From NCBI RefSeq assembly GCF_041345015.1, contig NZ_CP166769.1, positions 1,334,792 to 1,398,791 of the forward strand: a DNA stretch of 64,000 nt, written 5' to 3'. Source of the DNA: Bartonella sp. DGB1 (GTDB lineage: Bacteria > Pseudomonadota > Alphaproteobacteria > Rhizobiales > Rhizobiaceae). Numbering within the stretch: the first letter of the stretch is position 1; each line of letters opens with the position of its first letter. Below the pieces are notes generated by a model. The model saw only the letters and a list, made by a program, of their open reading frames with translations. It did no database searches and was not told where the DNA came from. Both the position numbers and the translations under genes were made by a program. Shown here in pieces: positions 59,710-64,000 of this stretch.

Positions 59710-61554
59710 ATGTCATTAAATAATATAGCTGGCGCCCCTAACATCAACGGTCGTGCATATGAAATAATTGACCATAAATTTGATGTTGTTGTTGTAGGAG
59801 CTGGCGGTTCAGGTCTACGTGCAACATTAGGTATGGCTGAGCAAGGTTTAAAAACTGCATGTATTTCTAAAGTTTTTCCTACACGTTCTCACACTGTAGC
59901 TGCACAAGGTGGTATAGCTGCATCATTAGGCAATATGGGACCAGATTCTTGGAAATGGCATCTCTATGATACTGTAAAAGGTTCTGACTGGTTAGGTGAT
60001 GTGGATGCAATGGAATATTTAGCTCGAGAAGCTCCTGCCGCTGTCTATGAATTAGAACATTATGGTGTTCCATTCTCGAGAACTCAAGAAGGTAAAATTT
60101 ATCAACGTCCTTTTGGTGGTCATACTACTGAATATGGTAATGGTCCTCCTGTACAACGCACATGTGCTGCTGCAGATAGAACTGGGCATGCTATTTTACA
60201 TACTCTATATGGTCAAAGTTTACGACATAATGCTCAATTTTTTATTGAATATTTTGCTCTTGATCTAATTATGACAGACGGCATAGTAACCGGACTTATG
60301 GCGTGGAATTTAGATGATGGTACCATTCATAGATTTAATGCTAAAATGGTAGTTATAGCAACTGGTGGATATGGTCGAACTTATTTTTCCGCTACTTCTG
60401 CACATACATGTACTGGTGATGGTAACGGCATGGTTGCACGAGCTGGTTTAGCTTTACAAGATATGGAATTTGTACAATTTCATCCTACTGGTATATATGG
60501 TGCTGGATGTTTAATAACCGAGGGTGCAAGAGGTGAAGGTGGATATTTAGTGAACTCTGAAGGGGAACGCTTTATGGAACGCTATGCACCTTCATATAAA
60601 GATTTAGCTTCTCGCGATGTGGTTTCTAGATGTATAACACTGGAAATACGTGAAGGACGTGGAGTAGGAAAAAATAAAGATCATATTTATTTACATTTAG
60701 ATCATATTGATCCAGCTATCTTAAATGAAAGATTACCGGGTATATCTGAATCTGCTCGAATTTTCGCATGGGTAGATGTAACACAAGCACCAATCCCTGT
60801 ATTACCTACTGTGCATTATAATATGGGCGGTATTCCAACTAATTATTGGGGCGAAGTATTAAACCCGACCAGCTCTAATCCTGATGCAATTCAACCGGGC
60901 TTAATGGCGGTTGGTGAAGCTAGCTGTGCATCTGTACATGGAGCAAATCGCTTAGGTTCTAATTCTTTAATTGATCTCGTAGTTTTTGGTCGCGCTGCAG
61001 CTATCAAAGCTTCACAAATTATCAATAAAAACGAATCATATCCAAAAATGGATAATAACGAAGTAGAAAAAATATTACATCGTTTTGATCAACGTAGATT
61101 TGCTAATGGTGATATTCCTACTAGTCGACTACGTGAAAAAATGCAACGAGCTATGCAAGAAGATGCTGCTGTTTTCCGTACTGAAGAATCTTTAAAACAA
61201 GGTTGTCAGCGTATATCTGCTATCTGGGAGGAAAGAAACGACCTCAAAGTAACAGATAATTCTTTAATTTGGAATTCTGACTTAATGGAAACTTTGGAAT
61301 TAGATAATTTAATGAGTAATGCTATTACTACCATCTATTCAGCAGAAGCAAGAACTGAAAGTCGTGGAGCGCATGCTCGAGAAGACTATCCAAATCGTGA
61401 TGATGAAAATTGGCGTAAACATACATTATCTCGCGTTGATGAAAATGGTAAAGTAACATTATCATATCGTCCTGTTCATACAGAACCCCTATTAAAACAA
61501 GAAGATGGTGGCATTGATCTTAGTCGCATTGCACCTAAAGCACGTGTTTACTAA
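59710..61554 (+). CDS. sdhA: Succinate dehydrogenase flavoprotein subunit
   Basis: Oxidises succinate with covalently bound FAD. The 614-residue product has [15 protein letters not shown], the FAD-attachment His in [25 protein letters not shown], the active-site [23 protein letters not shown] and HTAHxR-like [14 protein letters not shown]. Coding sequence appears slightly less AT-rich than its neighbours, as expected for a highly expressed conserved gene. Confidence 0.98.
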   Translation: MSLNNIAGAPNINGRAYEIIDHKFDVVVVGAGGSGLRATLGMAEQGLKTACISKVFPTRSHTVAAQGGIAASLGNMGPDSWKWHLYDTVKGSDWLGDVDAMEYLAREAPAAVYELEHYGVPFSRTQEGKIYQRPFGGHTTEYGNGPPVQRTCAAADRTGHAILHTLYGQSLRHNAQFFIEYFALDLIMTDGIVTGLMAWNLDDGTIHRFNAKMVVIATGGYGRTYFSATSAHTCTGDGNGMVARAGLALQDMEFVQFHPTGIYGAGCLITEGARGEGGYLVNSEGERFMERYAPSYKDLASRDVVSRCITLEIREGRGVGKNKDHIYLHLDHIDPAILNERLPGISESARIFAWVDVTQAPIPVLPTVHYNMGGIPTNYWGEVLNPTSSNPDAIQPGLMAVGEASCASVHGANRLGSNSLIDLVVFGRAAAIKASQIINKNESYPKMDNNEVEKILHRFDQRRFANGDIPTSRLREKMQRAMQEDAAVFRTEESLKQGCQRISAIWEERNDLKVTDNSLIWNSDLMETLELDNLMSNAITTIYSAEARTESRGAHAREDYPNRDDENWRKHTLSRVDENGKVTLSYRPVHTEPLLKQEDGGIDLSRIAPKARVY

Positions 61555-61566
61555 AAGGAGAACATA

Positions 61567-62346
61567 ATGGTACAATTAACCTTACCGCAAAATTCTCGTG
61601 TTAAAGAAGGTAAAACATGGGAAAAGCCTGCAGGTGCTACTAATCTACGGGAATTTAAGATTTATCGTTGGTCACCAGATGATGATCAAAATCCACGCTT
61701 AGATACATATTTTGTAGATACTGATGACTGTGGACCAATGATTTTAGACGCATTATTATGGATAAAAAATAACATTGATCCAACACTCACCTTAAGGAGA
61801 TCATGCCGTGAAGGTATTTGTGGATCTTGTGCAATGAATATTGCCGGTGGTAATAGTTTAGCTTGTACAAAAGGTATGGATGAATTTGAAGGAGTTATAA
61901 AAATTTATCCTTTACCTTCGATGCCAGTAGTAAAAGATCTAGTACCAGATCTAACACAATTCTATGCTCAACATCGTTATATTGAACCTTGGTTACAAAC
62001 TGTATCGCCTGAACCACAAAAAGAATGGTTGCAAAGCAAAGAAGAAAGACACAAACTAGATGGTCTATATGAATGTATTCTGTGTGCTTGTTGTCAGACC
62101 TCCTGCCCAAGCTATTGGTGGAATGGCGATAAATATCTAGGGCCTGCAGTCTTATTACAAGCTTATCGCTGGCTAATTGATTCTAGAGACGAAAATACTG
62201 GTGATAGACTAGATAAATTAGAAGATCCATTTAAATTATATCGCTGTCACACTATTTTGAATTGTACTCAAACATGTCCTAAAGGTTTAAATCCTGCGGA
62301 AGCAATTGCTAATATCAAAAATATGTTAGTTGAAAGACAACATTAA
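61567..62346 (+). CDS. sdhB: Succinate dehydrogenase iron-sulfur subunit
   Basis: Electron relay of complex II. The 259-residue product has the [2Fe-2S] cysteines in [21 protein letters not shown], and the [4Fe-4S]/[3Fe-4S] set in [17 protein letters not shown] and [17 protein letters not shown]. Last gene of sdhCDAB, followed by a strong hairpin. Confidence 0.98.
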   Translation: MVQLTLPQNSRVKEGKTWEKPAGATNLREFKIYRWSPDDDQNPRLDTYFVDTDDCGPMILDALLWIKNNIDPTLTLRRSCREGICGSCAMNIAGGNSLACTKGMDEFEGVIKIYPLPSMPVVKDLVPDLTQFYAQHRYIEPWLQTVSPEPQKEWLQSKEERHKLDGLYECILCACCQTSCPSYWWNGDKYLGPAVLLQAYRWLIDSRDENTGDRLDKLEDPFKLYRCHTILNCTQTCPKGLNPAEAIANIKNMLVERQH

Positions 62347-62352
62347 TTAACT

Positions 62353-62380
62353 TTTAAAGGGAATAAATATTCCCTTTAAA
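62353..62380 (+). terminator. sdhCDAB terminator
   Basis: A perfect 12-bp stem (TTTAAAGGGAAT with ATTCCCTTTAAA) and a 4-nt loop, 6 nt after the sdhB stop. The tail after it is only moderately T-rich. Confidence 0.7.
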
Positions 62381-62407
62381 CTTATATCACTTAAACTTAT
62401 ATCACTT
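62378..62407. repeat. Perfect 15-bp tandem duplication after the sdh terminator
   Basis: AAACTTATATCACTT occurs twice head to tail (62378-62392, 62393-62407) with no mismatch, overlapping the 3' arm of the terminator. Confidence 0.85.
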
Positions 62408-62563
62408 TAAACTGCATGACCTTGTATATCTATCTCAATAATTTTAGATAGACTTGTAATTACTTAACTTATAATAATTTTGCGATATTAGTTTTAAATT
62501 AACTGATAGACAATTTTACTCTATATGATTTTAGTTATCCATATTGACTAAATTTAGAAGTTA

Positions 62564-63802
62564 TTATAATTTCTCACCTTGTAATAGCTTTGGCATGTCA
62601 ATGTTAACCTCCCCCATTTCTTTTGTAAAAAAATATTTTAATTTTTCATTATTATCGACAAATTTAAACATTACATCACGTAAAGTTTGAATTACTGAGG
62701 CTTCAGTAGAAAATATTTTATTAATAGAATGAGTTACAGCAGCCATAGATAAACAATCAAATCTTCTTGAAGCTTGATAAGATTCGGCTAATAAACCAGA
62801 AGAAAGATCTAACCCTACTCTTACTTGTTGCACAAGCAATTCCGCTAAAAAAGCTACATCATACATACCTAGATTCAACCCTTGTCCGGCAAGAGGATGA
62901 ATAGAATGAGCTGCATCTCCTACCAAATAAAAATTTGACCTAGCAAATTCATTAGCTAACATTAGAGATAAATCAAATTTTTGAATATCACTATCAATAG
63001 TTATATTACCTAGCTGTTTACCTAAAGATTTTTCAAAATATTTTTTAAAAAAGAAAGATGATTGTGTTAATAAATTAGTAGCTTTTTGTTGTGATAGACT
63101 CCAAACAACAGAAGACCTATTACCTATCAAGGGTAATATTGCTAAAATGCCTTCATTTAAAAAATGTTGAATTGCAGTATCATTATGCGGCAACTTATGT
63201 TCAATAGAAAAAACTAAGGCTGTTTGTTTATAATTATGAGAACAAATATTAATATTTCCTATTTCGCGCAACTTAGAATTTTTACCATCGGCCGCTATTA
63301 AAATTTTACTGAATAATTTTTGATTATCCTTAAGCAGAATATTAACACCAGATATATTTTGACTAAAACTAGTAATCTGATTATTATATAGGATATCTAT
63401 TTGATGCTCCTTGAGCTTTTCTTGCAAAATATTTAATAAATTAATGTTAGGCAACATGTAAAATAATATTTCCTCATCATTATCACCCAACGTTAAAATT
63501 TTGCTGCGAATAGGATCAGATAATAGAGAATCTGTTAAAATCATTTTTTTAACAGGCTGTGCATAACTAGCAACCGTTGACCAAATATCTAAAGCTTGGA
63601 ACATATTAACTACTAACGGACTGATAGAAGATGATCTTCTATCACTAAAAATATTGTTAGCACGAGATTCTACTAATAAGATTTTTAAAAATGGACAAGC
63701 TTGCTTAATTGCTATAGCTAAAGTTTGACCTGTATATGATGCACCTGATATAATTATATCGTAATTACTAGTTGGTGAAATATTATTATAAATTTTTTGC
63801 AT
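62564..63802 (-). CDS. UbiH/UbiF/COQ6-family FAD-dependent hydroxylase
   Basis: Flavoprotein monooxygenase of the ubiquinone-biosynthesis family. The 412-residue product has an N-terminal dinucleotide fold (YDIIISGASYTGQTLAIAIK, with SGASYTG replacing the usual GGGPVG), an LIAADGKNS-like DG motif (KILIAADGKNSKLR) and the GD motif FYLVGDAAHSIHPLAGQGLNLGMYD. Which ring position it hydroxylates cannot be told. Convergent with the sdh operon. Confidence 0.9.
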   Translation of the reverse strand: MQKIYNNISPTSNYDIIISGASYTGQTLAIAIKQACPFLKILLVESRANNIFSDRRSSSISPLVVNMFQALDIWSTVASYAQPVKKMILTDSLLSDPIRSKILTLGDNDEEILFYMLPNINLLNILQEKLKEHQIDILYNNQITSFSQNISGVNILLKDNQKLFSKILIAADGKNSKLREIGNINICSHNYKQTALVFSIEHKLPHNDTAIQHFLNEGILAILPLIGNRSSVVWSLSQQKATNLLTQSSFFFKKYFEKSLGKQLGNITIDSDIQKFDLSLMLANEFARSNFYLVGDAAHSIHPLAGQGLNLGMYDVAFLAELLVQQVRVGLDLSSGLLAESYQASRRFDCLSMAAVTHSINKIFSTEASVIQTLRDVMFKFVDNNEKLKYFFTKEMGEVNIDMPKLLQGEKL

Positions 63803-63919
63803 AATTCATTGTCGCGAAAATAAAACACAAGATAAAATTATATTATAATTTAACTATAATTAATAAGCTATTAACTTAGCTAAAGTAAAATAATTTAAAT
63901 AATATATATTAGGTATAAT

Positions 63920-64000
63920 ATGTTTGAAACAAATAAGATAGTTAATTCTAACAATGAAGATATTTTTACACCTACCTTTAAAAAATATACTTGTATATTT
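63920..64000 (+). CDS. Start of an unidentified gene, cut by window edge
   Basis: An open frame from ATG runs 27 codons to the edge (MFETNKIVNSNNED, then IFTPTFKKYTCIF). AGGT lies 6 nt upstream, and the 117-bp gap to divergent ubiH can hold promoters. I do not recognise the product; it may be a real gene or a chance frame. Confidence 0.35.
   Translation, partial: MFETNKIVNSNNEDIFTPTFKKYTCIF

Overview
The window is a stretch of very AT-rich alphaproteobacterial chromosome. Several things point to this class: the gene orders ruvC-ruvA-ruvB-tolQ-tolR-tolA-tolB-pal-tilS-ftsH-glmM, priA-atpHAGDC, zapA/DUF4164 beside tkt-gap-pgk-fba, rpmJ-purE-purK, and DUF1674-htpX-rsmB-heparinase-purH; family proteins largely restricted to the class (DUF1013/TrcR, an RcdA-like DUF1465 protein, DUF1674/SDHAF4, DUF4164); and the 41-residue L36. 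The low GC, streamlined core-metabolism content, long decaying intergenic spacers and compact or eroded proteins fit a host-associated or otherwise genome-reducing lineage, but genus and lifestyle cannot be fixed from this sequence. I see no rRNA, tRNA, insertion sequence, prophage, CRISPR array or recognisable foreign island.

Layout. 1-10.8 kb (minus strand): a cell-envelope and DNA-repair block with partial glmM, ftsH, tilS, the Tol-Pal system, the RuvABC resolvasome and an RcdA-like gene. 10.9-13 kb (plus): a ThiE/TenI-like gene, efp and suhB. 13-20.3 kb: an MsbA-type ABC exporter, rpmE, a YebC regulator, fau-ymdB with a probable 6S RNA just upstream, rpmJ, and purE-purK. 20.4-23.7 kb: a quinone oxidoreductase, trcR, a DUF1036 protein, zapA and a DUF4164 protein. 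23.9-29.2 kb: a tkt-gap-pgk-fba sugar-phosphate operon. 29.2-31.4 kb: a two-gene efflux pair with an unusually short membrane-fusion protein. 32-42 kb: the F1 ATP synthase operon atpHAGDC preceded by priA and leuS. 42.1-53 kb: yggS, acs, SDHAF4, htpX, putP, rsmB, a heparinase II/III family protein and purH. 53.4-58.6 kb: surf1, rpmB, a J-domain protein, bolA, xerC, rimM-trmD-rplS. 58.9-63.8 kb: sdhCDAB and a UbiH-family hydroxylase.

Together the genes describe an aerobically respiring cell. Proline uptake (PutP), acetate activation (Acs) and triose metabolism feed a TCA cycle with complex II (sdhCDAB plus its SDHAF4 assembly factor). The ubiquinone hydroxylase and SURF1 support the respiratory chain, and the proton gradient drives the ATP synthase. 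Purine synthesis is represented by purE, purK and purH.

The most interesting signals are non-coding or subtle. (1) Inverted repeats bury the ribosome binding sites of three consecutive genes, putP, rsmB and the heparinase gene; the rsmB one is a perfect 14-bp pair that includes its start codon. (2) Decaying tandem duplications start at or inside gene 3' ends (purH, trcR, probably fau). (3) Pal has lost the aspartate normally used to bind peptidoglycan. (4) The HlyD-family protein lacks its helical hairpin. (5) A palindrome overlaps the likely sdh promoter. I found no clearly new multi-gene system. All GC and composition statements are by eye, not computed.
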